The translations under genes and the position numbers were made by a program. Below are positions 1-14,300 of a stretch of DNA of 64,000 bases, one piece after another. This stretch comes from Amborella trichopoda (taxonomy: Eukaryota; Streptophyta; Magnoliopsida; Amborellales; Amborellaceae). Every line of letters starts with the position of its first letter. Position 1 is the first letter of the stretch. A model generated the notes under the pieces. It was not told where the DNA came from. It made no database searches and worked only from the letters and a program-made list of their open reading frames with translations. Location: NCBI RefSeq assembly GCF_000471905.2, contig NW_006500347.1, positions 2,084,614 to 2,148,613 on the forward strand, read 5' to 3'.

Positions 1-2001
1 GCTGTATCTAATTTGTTGCGCATAGCTTATCCTAGAATCTTTGGACACCATGTGTAGTACATTGTATAGACCTCATGCTTGAGGCTCTTGGCGGTTTAAC
101 TGCGATATCAGGTGCAGTGAAGAAGGCCAAGTTAGATATAATTTATATTAATAGCCACCATCTCACCCTCAACATGATGCGTACCTTTACAAAGAAGAAA
201 GATTGTGAGGCATGGGGTCACGAGATTTGCGACCTGGTACTTATGTCTAGATAACATATATTCTAGGAGAGTGCAATTGAAGCAAATGTTTATCTCAGAT
301 GAGTGGAGAGCATGCAAATGGTCTGAGGATCAGGTTAAGAAGAAGGTGAGAGATATTATCCTTTTTAAGGCTTTTTGACGTGGGGTGAAGGGCGCTCTTA
401 AGGTATTTTTCCTCTTGTCAAAGTCCTTCGCATGGTTGATAGTGACAAGCCTTCTATGGGCTGCATATATGATGCTATTGAGAAATGCAAAAGAGAGATA
501 GCCCAAAATTTCAATGATGAAGAAACCCACTACAAGCCTGTTTGGGAGATTATTGATGAGAAGTGGGATAGGCAGCTACATCGGCCATTGCATGCAGCTG
601 GTTATTTTTTGAACCCAGCTTTGTTTTATTTTGACAAGGATATACAAACAAATGATACAATTATGAATGGATTTAATGAGTATGTAGAGGTGGTAGTCCC
701 TGATCTTGAAATGCGGGATATTATATGCGCTGATGAGCTGATAAATTACTATTGCTCATTAAAGTCTTTTGGGACTCCAATGGCAATGAGGCAAAGGACC
801 AAAACTGGACCAGGTATTAATAATATTCTTAAGTTCATCGTTATCAAGTTCAAGTAATCAAGTAATTCTATTATTTATTTATGATTTTTTTCTATATCTT
901 TACAGCCCATTGGTGGAACCAACATGGTTGTAGTTCTCCAAATTTACAAAAGTTGGCCATTTGTATCTTAATCCTAACCACTTCTTCATTCGGTTGTACG
1001 CGCAATTGGAGTACTTTTGAAGGGGTAAGGCTGTAAGGATAATTTGTATAATTTTATAAATAATACATGAACCATAAATATTAGATTTTAATTAGTTTCA
1101 TTTGATTTTGTTAGATTCATACAAAAAAAAGGAACATGCTTGAATCAAAGAGGCTTAATGATATAGTATATGTCAAGTACAATCGATTCTTGAAAGACAG
1201 GTTTGCTAAGAGAGATAAGAGAGACCCCATCAGATAAAAAAATATGGACCATGCTATGGAGTAGTTAGTTGATGATGATGAGGTCGAGGGCAATGAAGGT
1301 TGACATGGGACATGGTCATGGATGCTTCAGGGACATCAGCTGACCTTCTTAGGGCCCTAGATCTTCTGCACAGAGAACAAGGATGGAGGAAGAAGAGGCC
1401 GATTCAGAAGAGACGGAGGAGGACAGGGACGACCAATATGTTGAGGAGAGTGATGACTCCGTCGACTTCGATGCATATGATGCCAATGCAGTTGACCCTA
1501 GATTTTCTGATGATGAATGAATGATGATTGTTGAATAATTATTAAACTTTGAAGTTTGAACTTTGATTGAACTATTGTGTATTGATTATTGAACTATTGA
1601 AGATTCTTTTGAGTCTTTAAGTATTTCTTTCATAGTTTCATAATTCAATTTTGTTTTCTTTCTCATGGTGGTGTACTGCAGTACTGGTGTTATACTATTT
1701 GATAACTTGGTTTGATAATTTGGTTGGTTGGAAAATTTTAAGTTTTAATTGGATAAGGAGTATGAACCGACTTATGGATTGTGGTTATGCTTATGAAGTG
1801 CGTGCTAAATGCTAAATAATATGTAGTATAATTTGAATCATGTACTGTAATACATATAACTGATACTGACATAACTGCAGATTGCCAGAATCCTTATTTG
1901 GATTCAATTGGGCTGCTCAGGTTCTAGGTCCCCGCCTAGGAGCTGGGCGGCCTGGACCCCCTAGGCCGCCCAGGACCCGCCTAACGCTTTTTGAAACTAT
2001 G
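1..2001 (+). mobile_element. BED-hAT transposon copy 1, 3' part, decayed transposase
   Basis: Remnant of an Ac-like hAT DNA transposon; the left end is outside the window. From about 42 the frame reads a typical hAT core segment (TPCVVHCIDLMLEALG) and stops near 252. Positions 432-780 encode the region before the dimerisation domain (MVDSDKPSMGCIYDAIEKC). Positions 910-1018 encode the hAT C-terminal dimerisation block (WWNQHGCSSPNLQKLA ... RNWSTF). Positions 1112-1240 encode the following helix (KRLNDIVYVKYNRFLKDRFA), and 1300-1520 an acidic D/E tail. The copy carries stops and frameshifts, so it cannot make transposase. The right terminus, CATAGTTTCAAAAAGC on the other strand, ends at about 2001 and matches the termini of the copy at 52327-55751. 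It probably sits in an upstream intron of the ASPM gene. Confidence 0.85.
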
Positions 2002-2318
2002 CATTTTAAAAAATAATGAGGAAAGATAAAATGTGACTCAGGTATTTCATAATGCATTTAAGGTATAGCCAATACTTTGACATGAATTTCTAAGGTTCTT
2101 GTCTTTCTTAATTTGAAATTTTAACCTTAATGAATGACCTCAAATAAATGGCTAAAATTCTTAATTTTTTCTTTGTTTCTATGATTATTATTTTTGAATT
2201 ATCGTCATTTGCTTTATGATGATTATCGACCTTTGATACTTGGTGATATTAGTTGTTTATACATTCCAAAAAAGATTGCAGTTTGTTTTTCGCATTTAAT
2301 CATTTATGTGTCTTCCAG

Positions 2319-5300
2319 GAACTCTCTGAGACAAACTCCAAAACAATGTTGGATTTGCTTCTAAAATGGATTCAGGTATATCAATTAATTAGGCAACTCT
2401 CTATGGTCTTGTGCTGTTGCCTGCTGTCTTTTGGTTCATTTTGAAGCATACTTTCTGTGATATCTATAATTTGAATAATAAAGTTTTGGGCATGTTAACC
2501 ATAGAAAAGAAAAAGAAGATAACTTTTGCGCATTGCCTTCTGCGTATAAGGGTCTAACAAAACAATATATTCCAATATTCAATAGTGTGGTTGATTTATG
2601 TATGAGTGTATGACGGCCTTCTTTTTGTTTCTTTTCTTTTGTTTGGAGATTAATTGCTACGGCAAATTTAGTTCTGCTATGAGGAATTCCTTGTTCGACA
2701 TTGGCCATTCTAAACCTCTGATTATTGGATTTCTCTTTTTGATTGCCATATATGTGACACTACTTGTTCTGTTTGCTTTTGGTATTCTCTTTGAATAGTT
2801 TATTGCTTCCTATACTGTTGCTTTGAGCTTCCAGCAAACCCACTATAATGTGTATGAGCGTAGGCCTACATAAGGTGAACAAGCACAGGCCCACTGTAAG
2901 GTGCATGAGCACAGGCCCACATAACAAACCCACTATAAGGTGGATGAGAACATGCTCACATAACTGTCATGATTAGGCCATACAAGCTTTGGATCTTCCA
3001 GTCTTTTATTGCCTTAGTCTGTTTATTAGTTGGAGAAAATTAATTTCATTCATCCATTTATTTACTTTAATAACACCCTTTTTCATTTATGAACTCTTTC
3101 ATTGCAAATTATAACTTCCTTCATGGTGAAATATAGGAGAGAATGGACTAATTTCATATTATTTGTCAGGTCACACTCTCTTACTTGGTATTGAATGTAG
3201 TATTGTCTTGTGTCTGGACTTGGATTTGATGTTCTACCCTTACGGTGAATCTGCCAATTTATGCATGCTTTATTCCTTAAAAATGCCTTACTAATAGAGG
3301 GAGCACATTTCATTTGTCTATTTGAAAAGGGATGGGGCACCTGTGAAGTATTACAATTGACCATTACAGAATCCTTGGAGACATGCAAGTAGAATGGTAT
3401 TTTCTAGAAAAGATTGCTTTTGCAATGGCATCACATTATTTAGCAAAATGCCATTACATTTGCATTATCCTTTCCTGAGATGGTTAGTAAGGTCATCAGT
3501 CTTTTCACATCATGTTTTCTGAAACAAGTAAAAAAAATTGTACCAATTATTTCTGTGTTATTTGCATCTCATTGGTCACAAATTCCAAGCGTATATCTAT
3601 GTGAGGAAATACTTTTGGTAGAGATAACTTGTGATTTGCTTGACCTCTGGCATGGTAATATTAGTTTAGCAACAATGATGTGCTGCAAATTAGTATGCTT
3701 GGCTTTCCTATAGCTTCTTCATTGTAATGCTTTTTCCTCATGGTCTGGATTTTTAGCCACCTTTGTATATTCTTTTCGAGAGTTTTGAAATCTGGGATTG
3801 AGATGATATGCAAAGAGGTTTTATGATATTGTCTTTAACAGGCCATTTGCGGAAAATATTGTGTGAATGTTGATGGATTTTCTTCATTGATTGATGGGAA
3901 GCCATTGCAATGCTTGGTTGACTACTATTTTAAGAAAGAGTGCCATGGCCATTCTTATACAAAGGTAAACATTACCTGGTAGTGTAAGTCATCCATATTT
4001 CATCGTAACTGTTCGGATGTGAAATGCTGTAATATTTTCTTTTTGGTTTGTTCTAGGAGGCTAAAGAGGATGGTGGAAACTTGTTGTTTCCAGATGATCC
4101 CAGTGGTGATTCTGTGCTTCAAAACTTTGATTTAATTCAAGCAATAACCCATGTGTTGGGAAACTTCCCACAAGTAAATGTCTTTTCCTGCCCCCATCTA
4201 TTTTCTACATTCTTATATGGGATATTGATTTGCAAGCAAATGACAGGTTTTTCACTCAACTGATCTATTGGAGCATCAAGCTGAACATAGTGTGGTTGTT
4301 CTTGTTGCATTCCTCTCATCCAGAGTTATTGGAAATAATGATTTGGTAAGTTTAACATTTTATAAATTCAAAATTGAAATGTATATTTATAAATTCAAAT
4401 TTAAAATGTGGATTACTAATTCTGGAAAACCTTTTTTTTTTTGGCCATTGTTTTTTTTTAGAATCAGCTAGAAGTGCGGTGGCTTGTGGGAAGGAAATCT
4501 CGTTGCTCAAATGCTACGTTTACAACAGCTATTTATCAAATGGGTTGTACAAGCGGTGATGAAATGTTTTGCCATGATTTGAGTCTAGCAGAGCATTACC
4601 CAAATGTTGTTGCATCCAGGAATATGAAAATGATAGACAATAAAGATCTTGAAGGTTTGCCTTTCACATTTCTTTCTAATGCTATCTATTGAATTCATTT
4701 AAATATGCCTTTTGAGTTTAAGTACCTGTCTTTGGATGGGGAAGAGTTGTATATGACATGTTGGGAATAAATTTTTATTGTCCTATATGATGATATGTTT
4801 TAACTACAAAATGAATTTGTGTGGTGTACTCATGTAAAAGGGTATGCGATCCTCTTATTACAGTTTGTTGGAGTAGTGCCTTAGGTTTTCTTCTCTCTTT
4901 TTGGTCAATTCATATGCTCTTTTTGGTCACATCATATGAAACATCCATTTTTTGAGCGTATGAAACTAGGGATGGCTATTTTCTATCAAGTTATTTTGAG
5001 TTTGAAGTATACTTGTCAGGATCTTTCAACCAAGGGGTTGATTTTGCTCCGAAATCTCGACCATAAACTTTAGGGAAGAGAATCTCACCCCTCCATGACT
5101 TTTAAACTATGAAACCTGAATCATTCCTTGTATGGATCGAGATGTTGAATTATAAGGGATCCAGATCCCCATCATTATAATATTTTATAGCAATGAAGTA
5201 GCCATATAGAAGTGTGGTATATTACTGTAGTATAGCATAGTCAAGTAGTGTGGTATAGTATGTTAGTATATATTATACATACTATGATATGTATGATATG

Positions 5301-8300
5301 TATTGTAGCTGTATATATTTAATTGAAACATTGTAGCATATAGTTTAGTGTTGTCGAATATATTATATATAACACTAGTGTAGTGTAATGTAGCAAGATA
5401 TCATTGTACAACAATGTGGTATAGTAGTATATGCTACGTTACAATATACCCATTAAGTGCTCTTGGGGCCTCAATTTTAACTAGATTGAGCTCAATCATG
5501 TATCATACAGTTTTGATTTAGTTTATATCGAGATCCCCCGCATATTAGGATCAAATCCCGTATTTCTAGTCGTCCAGTCCACAAAATTAGGTCTGGCAAT
5601 GGATTGGGTGGCCAGGCACCAAGAAACTAGGGCCTTGGCCACAAAATGTGGCACGAGGGGTAGGCCCGGGCTTTAGGCATGATAGTGCTCGCCCTGTCCT
5701 TTTGTCATTATATTATTATTTTATTTAATTGTATTTGGATTGGCATGGCCTTGATGGGTATAGGTCCAAGGCCAAGCTTGGGCTAGGGACTCTGGCCTAG
5801 TCCGAGCCAGTTTGGGCTGGGCTGGGCCGCTCCTATGGGGGCTGTGCCAGGCTGTGCTTGGGCCAACCCTATGGGGACAAGGGCAGAGATAGGATCAGGG
5901 CAGGTCTAGTTTATTGCCATCCCTACCAAAAATCTATTCAGCAATCTTGTCAGGAACAACTCACTGATCTTCCACTCGTAAGACAACCTCAACAGGCCCA
6001 CAAACGTTTTGGCCCCTTCTTTGGTCCTCTGCTTTTCGGGACAAAGTGATGCTAACTTTATTCCGTTTGATTATGTTAGGTTTTGAAATTCTATAAATGT
6101 ATATGTATGCATGTATGTATGTATGGTTTTCTTGTTTTTTCTTTTTTGTCATTTTGGCTAGAACTCTTGGGGAAAAACATTGAACACAAGGTAATTTTAA
6201 CTCTCCAATTTATTGTTAGGGTTTAAAAATTGCAACCCTCATTTTTTGCACTCTAAAAGTTTTTCATATTTTGGAAATTTGAGGTATTTTTGGCTTAAAG
6301 ATTGAATTTAAAATAATTATTACTTTTCAGGATTTTTGTTTTTGACTGTTGAATGCCTTGTAAAGAAGATATTGTATTAGTTTTATTTCACATTGTGTTT
6401 GTTATGATCACATATCCGCAAAGTAACATTTGGAAATATTTTTAAAGTGACAACTTCATATTAGTTGGATGCATTGGTCGCATAACCATTTTGAAGCATA
6501 GTTATCAAAACCAGGCTGGCTGGTTAGATCATCAATAGGTACCTTGGCCAGTCTAGCTCAAACCGAAAACATAATTGGTCTAAAACACAATCAAATTTTG
6601 CCTAGATTTCGCAATGCGGATGGGCCATTTTTGCTGGTTGGACAGAATAAACAAGGTTAAACATTCTTTAAATTTTCTACATTTATTTAATTTTTAGAAA
6701 CTCTATCTTATACAATGTTGTTGAGACGAGCCTAACTGATGAGGGCCTTGGTCTAGTCAAATTGGACCCATTCACTAGTCAGATAAGTGAAATGAATAAA
6801 GCTAACATGCAATATGAAAATTAGGATAATAAGGAAAAATTGCAAAAAATTGTCCTTCTACTCTCTCCATAATTCCATTGAAATGTTGAAGATTTAAAGA
6901 ACCACAAAAAAATAACAGAAGCAAATGAAAATAAAAAACCGCAAACAACTTAATAGTTATATACAAAAATTTTAAACATTTGCAGTTTAAAGTTTAAACT
7001 ACAGATGAAGCGACACCAACTACAATGAACTTTATTAAAGCGAAAAAAAGCATTAAATTTTGTACATGAAAAAATCGATTGCAATGATTTGAAAAAGTCT
7101 CTCTTGCAAAAACCTAAAAATATGCATTCTTTTCTATTTTTCATTATGTGAAACAAACAAATAAAGAAAAGGATGTATGTTAATGCTTGAAATAGTGTGG
7201 ATTGATGATGCGAAAGGAGCTCAAAAATCAAATCCGGCATTCTTGTGATCTTGAAGCAAGAAAAATTCAACAACTATGGAAAAAGTAGTATGGCTGTAGA
7301 TCAAGCCCAAAGGGAGAAGAAACTCCTTTGATAAATATATACTCTTTATTTCAAAAAACTCTAGGCGGCACCTAGGTGACCAGGGGGGTCTGGCTGCCTA
7401 GCGCCTAGACGGGCTCACAACCTGGGCGGCCTAGTAGAAAGAAAAATGTCTGTAATCTACGTGTCTAAGTCTAATAGTATAACTATACAACACAGAATCC
7501 ACAATCCATATTTCCATGAATGAGGAGAATTTAGATAGTCTTCCATACAATGCTAAAACTATACAACTAGACAAGCATACACACAAGAGTAAGATGATAG
7601 AAACCAGAAACTAAAAAATAAGGAAAAAATATATAGTCTAAGACTCAATAGTCAACACCAAGAGTCCGTCGTCTTCATTCTTCAATCATCATCATCATTA
7701 GGAATAGGGTAAGCCTCATCATATGCATCAGATTCGAGGCCATCATCTTCAGAGTCATCTCCCTCTTCAACATAACACTCGTCCCCCTCTGTTTCTCTTG
7801 AATCTACCTCTTCCTTTTCTTTTTCTATTTCTCTTTTACTCTATGTAGATGAGGCCGTAAAAGTCTTGGCTGCTCTACCTGATGCCTCTTTTTTTCTTTC
7901 TTTTTGCGCTTCCTTGAACTCAAATATTGTATAATCTCCTTCATGGTAGCTTCAGGAACATTTTTACATGGGGCAACATCCCTCTTAATACTGACAGGGT
8001 GTTTCTTGAACCAGTAAATACCCCCATTAGTATCTTTTCCACAATAATTATACCTAATACAATTTTTGTTATTTGGATTCAAGGTATGACCATATTTCCA
8101 AGCCGGATCACCACTTCTAGAAAAACTTGATGAAGATATTTCTATAAAACAAGGCTCATTTTCCTTCTTTTCTGGTTCTACTAAATTCAAATATACCAAG
8201 CATCATACCAAACATCATCCTTATTGAAACTACCAATAGAAAATTTAATTAAGCATACCTTAGCCCTACCCTTTGGACCATTCAACCTTGTAAGGATGTG

Positions 8301-11300
8301 GATGCTTTCTGACTTTGAGATGCAACTTATCTACTATGTCTTCTTGCAACTCCCACTGTCGATGATGATGTTGCAAACCTTGTCATTACACGTACATCGG
8401 GTGCGAAATATGTTAGTCCTTTGCCAATGCTCTTCTTGAGGTGCAGTGGCAATGAGAGAGCACGTCTAACCAGCAAGGTATCTCCTTGATCAGCCATCAC
8501 TTCATTGGTTTGATTATCAAAATCAGCTTCATTTTCAGCCTCAATCACTAGGCGTTCCTCGTGGTCTTCTCCTTGTTCAGTGCAATGATCGGGCTCTACC
8601 AAATTGGTGTGACGTTGGTCTGCATTCAATGGGCACACTGCAGCTTGGTGCCCCACCTCATTGCACCTAAAACACCTTGGACCAGCAGCCTCTTGGGCTT
8701 TGGTTCCTGCTCGGTTATTGGCAGCTGGGCCATCTTTTGTTGCAGGGACTCCCTGGGTTGGAGCACCATCCTCTTAGTTTGTGATGATCCCACTCGAGTG
8801 TGGGTCGACGTGTAGCTGCCCCCATTCTTTATCATTCCTCCACCTTCAAGGCAGCTTGATTGGCTGCCTCCAACTGAGGCATATGATGTAGGGCGAGCTC
8901 ATCTTGGATTGAACTCTGTAGCTCTGAAACATAAGGCGTCGCCTTTTTGATCCTCGATCTTTGCTAGCCCATTATGCAAGGCTAAGCGGTAGTACTCCTC
9001 TGTATACTCTCAAAGTATTTTGCACCCTGATGTAACTTGTGGAACTGTTGGTGCAATGTTTGTGAATGGCTCAGTGGGAGAAATTGCACACACATCCTTG
9101 CTTTCATCTTGGCTAATGATATGATTTGTTTTTGCCCTTTCAGACCCATCCTTCCCACCATACTGATGCAAGTCCCCTAAGTTTAAGAGCCACAAGTTCG
9201 ACCTCCTTTGAATAGGACAATTCTTTCCAATCAAAGAAGCGCTCAACTGTACTCAACCTGTCAAAAAACTCTTATGGGGAGATATTATCCACAAAATTCT
9301 CAGAGATTAATTTTAATACTTGAATCGGACTCCCTACGCTTGTATCTCCATGCATCGATGCTGATCACGTAATTCCTCCCGATCCCTACCCCTATGTTTG
9401 GTCATATCGACCTCAGGGTGGTTGGCTACCGAATCTTGATTAGATCCACACTCCCATTGACGTTGTCGGGCATCAAGCAAATTTGGATGATCGGACACCT
9501 CATCAGCCTGCTTTGTCCTAATTTTAGGCCCCTCTTCGTGGCCATCTCCATCAAGACCCTCGCGATTCAAATCCATCAACGTAGAAATCTCTTCGTCTGG
9601 GGCACCTTGCTGCAGATCTCTTTCTTGCCGCAACTGTGTAACTCCTTCGGTACAACACAACATTCCCACGACCACGACTTAGACGACCTGCAATCGTAGT
9701 CACTAACTGTCGCTCTTATACCAAATGATGAGAAAGGGGCCCAGAAATTAAATTCGGCCTTCTTTTGATCTTGATCTAAGGAGAAAGTAGTATGGCTGTA
9801 AATCAAGGTCTAAGGGGGGAAGAAACTCCTTTTTCTTTGATAAAAACGAACTCTTTACAAAAAATATCAAGTCCCTCTACAAACATACTCCTTCTCTTAA
9901 ATACAAATATGAAACACTAAAAATAATAATAAAAATAACTCTCTCCTCTCCCCTTCACGTCTTTCTCTCTCTCTCTCTCACCCCCTCCCCTCAACACGTA
10001 AGCCCCTTATAAATTGTAGTTGTCTCCTTAAGACGACGTTACACCCTCATCTCTCTAAATCATGTAACTCCCAAAAACTAGACTACCATGAATCTCTTCA
10101 TAAGATCCATAACTCCTACTAAAGTAAGAGTTACCTTATCCCACATAAATCTCTCCCTTGTTAGGAATCTCATGTCCAACTCTAATCACTTTCCATATCT
10201 ACATCCCATACCTCTTGCCATATCCTAATGTCACACTATGGGAAACAAGTCACCCCATGAAAATAGTAACTTTACTACCTAAAAACTCTAAATTAAATAT
10301 CCCTTCTATGCCTCATGCCTTAAGTCACAATTCAACCAACAAAAATAAAAAAAATTATGTCCATGCCTCTAAAAGAAGAAAAATTAAATAAAGTTTCAAA
10401 TAAACTTCTTTTAGTTTACTTTTCTAAATTCAATTGGCATCAATCGATGGGCAGAACCCTCCCCAACTCCTGATTTTTGCCAACAAAAATGGGGGTTTTG
10501 AAATAGAGAGAAAAACAACTAAAGTAGCTCTCTCTCTCTAAAAGTTCCCATTTTAACCTCATATCCATCCCAAATATAATTATAGTTTAAAAAGAAGCTT
10601 TATTAGGACCACCTGGTGCAATATTGGATAGGCCAGTCCACTGGTGCAACGCTGGTTCAGTGGACCATCCATTCCATGGGTTAGACTGGATAGTATTGGC
10701 ACCAGTGCTTTTGGTACAGGCCGGTCCTGTATGGTTTTAATATCATATTTCTAATTGGACCATCCAATGTTTTTGCCAGTTGTGACTATAAACTCTTTTC
10801 TTTGTTGGTTTGGTTCTGATAAACTTGATTTGAAGGGTCAACTTCAATTTGAATACCTCTCTCTTTAACAAGTAAAATATTAGTTTTGGTTGTTTCCTAT
10901 ATACCTCACTTGATCAATGGAATATTTTACACATTTAAGGGAGCACAGAATGTCAGCCACGTGATTAAACTTCTCTCAAACCTAGTTGAGAGTGATGTGT
11001 GCTAGCTTTGGCAAGCCAGTATTCATGGAGAAACTTATTTGTTGGAACCACAATTATTGTTAAAATGCCATTGAAAATACCCTTATCGCTGCCCAAAAAA
11101 AGAGCTAGTTCTTGCTTTATTCCTAAAATACCGGGACTTTTTTGATATGAGTGTGGTGCTTATGGTTACAGCTTTTTAGGATTGCGCATAGGTAACTAAG
11201 ACTATTTCTGTGATATGACACCAAGATGGCCAAAATACAAATATGGCCATAATAGATGGTTGAAAATTTACACTCTAGCCTTGTAGCTGCTTCCTCTTCT

Positions 11301-14300
11301 CCTTGCACTCGCTTGATGCCTTCGCCGGAATTGACTTGCTTTGGCCCTTTTATTGAATGTAATCTGCTGTATCAATGATTTTGACTTGGTTGACTTGTAT
11401 GTTGGCTCTGTTTATTGATCTGGAAGCCAGGATGCTTTTCCGTTTTATGTACAAGCACAATTGAAACTAGTTCATAACTCTGGAACTTGTTCCATGCAAG
11501 TCACTAATTAATCTGAATGGATGCCAGTTCAGCATCACCTAAGTATGTGAACTATGTTTTTTGCTATGGCCCTGGCAGTATAAATCATCTGGCTGTTCTT
11601 GCTGCATGCATTGTTGCTGCTGCAGTTTCTGCGATGGTTTAGTCTTTGCTTTTCATTATTGTTGTATTTCCACTTTGTGTCACTTCCGTTTTACTAGTTT
11701 ACTAACGACTCCTTGGAGTTACAGTGGCCACAAAGGTTATTCAGGCATGGTGGAGAGGAATAACTGAAAGAAAGCAGTACCTTAAGGTGAAATTAGCTGC
11801 CACTTGTTTACAGAGAAGTGTGCGACATTGGTTATCTCAGAGGAAATTCAGTGAAAGTCAGAGGGGTAAGTTTGTTTCCTTTGATATGATTGATTTATCC
11901 TCATCTTCTTTTGTTGTCTTCTCATTATTAATTGCTGATGCCCTTGCAACAAGTGATGTCTGTTGGTTTTGCTACTTTGATACTTCGATATTTCTTTGTT
12001 GGCCTACTATTTGCTTCATTCTCCACCCAATTGTTGCTATTGATAAATCTCTTTCTTTGTACTGTTTTCAACTGTGGCCACTTGATTCTCACTGCATGTG
12101 CCTCTTCCATTTATGTGGATGGGCATGTCATGTGTTGATTTAGTGGACCGTTCTAAAATTTCGTTTATTCTTTATATACAATGTTGTTAATGTTGATTCC
12201 AATGTGCATTCATTGGCTCATTCTTTCTTGCTGTCATGCTTATATGTTTTGATCTACAGAAAATGCTGCACTGGTAATACAAGCTCATTACAGAGGTTCA
12301 ATTGAACGGATAAAATTTCTGAAGATTAAGGCTATCATAGTCTTACTGCAGAATATTATTCGAGCTTGGTTGAAAGTAATGAGACTGGATTTATTTAGTA
12401 ACTGGAGCCAGTATGTTCAAGACCTCATTGCTGGTAAAATTCTAGATCGATTTTAAATTCTTTTATGGTTTATTGTGAATGAGATGTTTTTGATTTATGT
12501 TCATTCTAAGACTTATTCATTCTATTTGGTAATATGGAATGAAGGAGAAAGAAATGCTGCTGTCTTCAAGCATTATTTTGCCTTAATGGCCGAGAGGAGG
12601 AATTTTCTCAGGATTAAAAGGTCTGTGCTGCTCATACAACGGGCAGTGAGGAGTTGGATTACTCGAAAGCATCATAGGGAAAGATTGGTACTCATGGAAG
12701 CAAGAGCTTTTGCTGAGCAGGTTGACGCTGTAACAGTTTTGCAGTGTCATATTCGTGGTTACATGGAGAGGTCTAAATTTTCCCTTGTCCTTGCCCAGCT
12801 TCATGATAGTCAAGCAATCATCAGGGAAAAAGAACTTTGGAGGCTTCAATCAGAGGCAGCTGCTAGGATTCAACATGCTTGGAGAAGGGCTAGAGCTCGT
12901 AGTTCCATATGCATTCAACATCTTGCTGCAGTCAAGATCCAGAGATGCTGGCGTTGCTTTGCAATAAGGAAGAGCTTTCTAATTCAAAAGGCTGCTGCAA
13001 TCCAGATACAAAGTTGGTTCAGATGCTTTAAATACAGGAAAGCATTTAACTGCTACAGATTTGCCGTCACCGAAATTCAACGGTTTGTTAGGGGGCATAT
13101 TCTTCGGGATAAGTTTCTAGGTATTTTTAGATTTTTGACAACTCGTCATAAGTTTCATTAGGGTCTTCTTGCTAGTTTACACTTATTTATTAAAATGAAT
13201 TCTCCAGAACTTGTGTATTAAGCTTATTTCAATATACAATTGTCTTTTGTTCAAGGCCCCATGCTTATGCCTAAATGTCAATACCTTGGCTTATGTGTAG
13301 AAACTGCTGGTGCTGGTTGTATTTGTAACCCTGATGGTTTGAAGAGCTGCTCCCACCAAAATATTGAAATGCAAGTTTTATTATATTCCATTGTGAAGTT
13401 GCAGAGGTGGGGGAGGAGAGTTTTGGAACACAAATTGATAACTAGATCTGCAGTTATCATTCAGTCTTACATACGTGGGTGGCTTGCTCGTCGAGATGCT
13501 CGGAGGTCAAAGCAGCGGATTGTTCTCGTACAAGTGGGTTTCACTTTTACAATTTCTGGTCTTTAAGAATATTAATTCAATTCATGTGATATTGTCCTGA
13601 TTCCAATTATTTTACATGGTCTAGCTTCTTAGATTTCCTGCGAATTTTCTATTTTCTCTTTAGCTTAGTTTGTTAAAGGTCCTGCTTGCTTTCAAGTTGT
13701 ATCATGATGTTCTTTAGAGATCAATTCAGTTACTAAAAATGGTTGACAACATTGCTATCCTAAGTATCCTGCTCATGGTTCTTGAATGCAAAGGATATTA
13801 GTATCGAAAAGAGAAATGCATGGGATACTACTACACATCGGAACCTTTTTGTTCAAGCCTGTTCCATTCTTGCTAATAGAAAAGAATTGTACTATTCTCA
13901 GATTTTTCACATACTTTAAGGGTGCTAATGCAGTTTTTAGTTGTTCCTACTTTGTAGATTGTGTTGTTTGTTGTTTATCTAATCAGATTATCTTGTTACA
14001 TTTTAGTCTGCTAATATTTCATCTCCATGCTTTTCACTTATATGAAACCATTAATAGTTGCGTCTCAATCAAGCTGTGGGTTCAAGCCTGATAGTTACAT
14101 TGCAAAAGCTATTTTCTGATCAGTAATGTGAGGACACAACCTTGGTGACTACTTCAATGTTTTATACATGACTTAACCAAGTTATAATTGTAAATGTTTT
14201 AGGCCCGACATTCCTTTTTCTTTTGCCATACAAATTTACCAATATGTGAGCTTATAAGCCTGAATGTCACAACCTAGGGTTACAGATGACATTCTAGTTG

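Larger units (their letters stand above)
7206..10442 (-). mobile_element. Deleted Ty3/Gypsy LTR retrotransposon with nested hAT
   Basis: On the - strand: 5' LTR 10442-9726 (717 bp, ends TGATG...CATCA), then a primer-binding site close to TGGTATCAGAGC (initiator Met tRNA type) with one mismatch at 9724-9713, then gag. A zinc knuckle (CFRCNEVGHQAAVCP, CX2CX4HX4C) lies near 8640-8675, a retroviral-type protease active site (IIIDSGS) near 8350-8380, and protease sequence continues to about 8195. There the hAT copy interrupts it. A 155-bp LTR end (7206-7360) follows; reverse transcriptase, RNase H and integrase are missing. Flanking pentamers ATTGA (7201-7205) and ATCGA (10443-10447) look like a decayed 5-bp target duplication. 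Stops and frameshifts are present. Confidence 0.82.

Noticed and set aside
8224..9699. Several + strand open frames of 70-110 residues
   Set aside because: Shadows of the - strand Gypsy gag/protease remnant.
11579..11636. Candidate ASPM exon between GCAG and GTTT signals
   Set aside because: It would introduce a stop in phase; joining 4654 directly to 11725 keeps the frame and makes it unnecessary.
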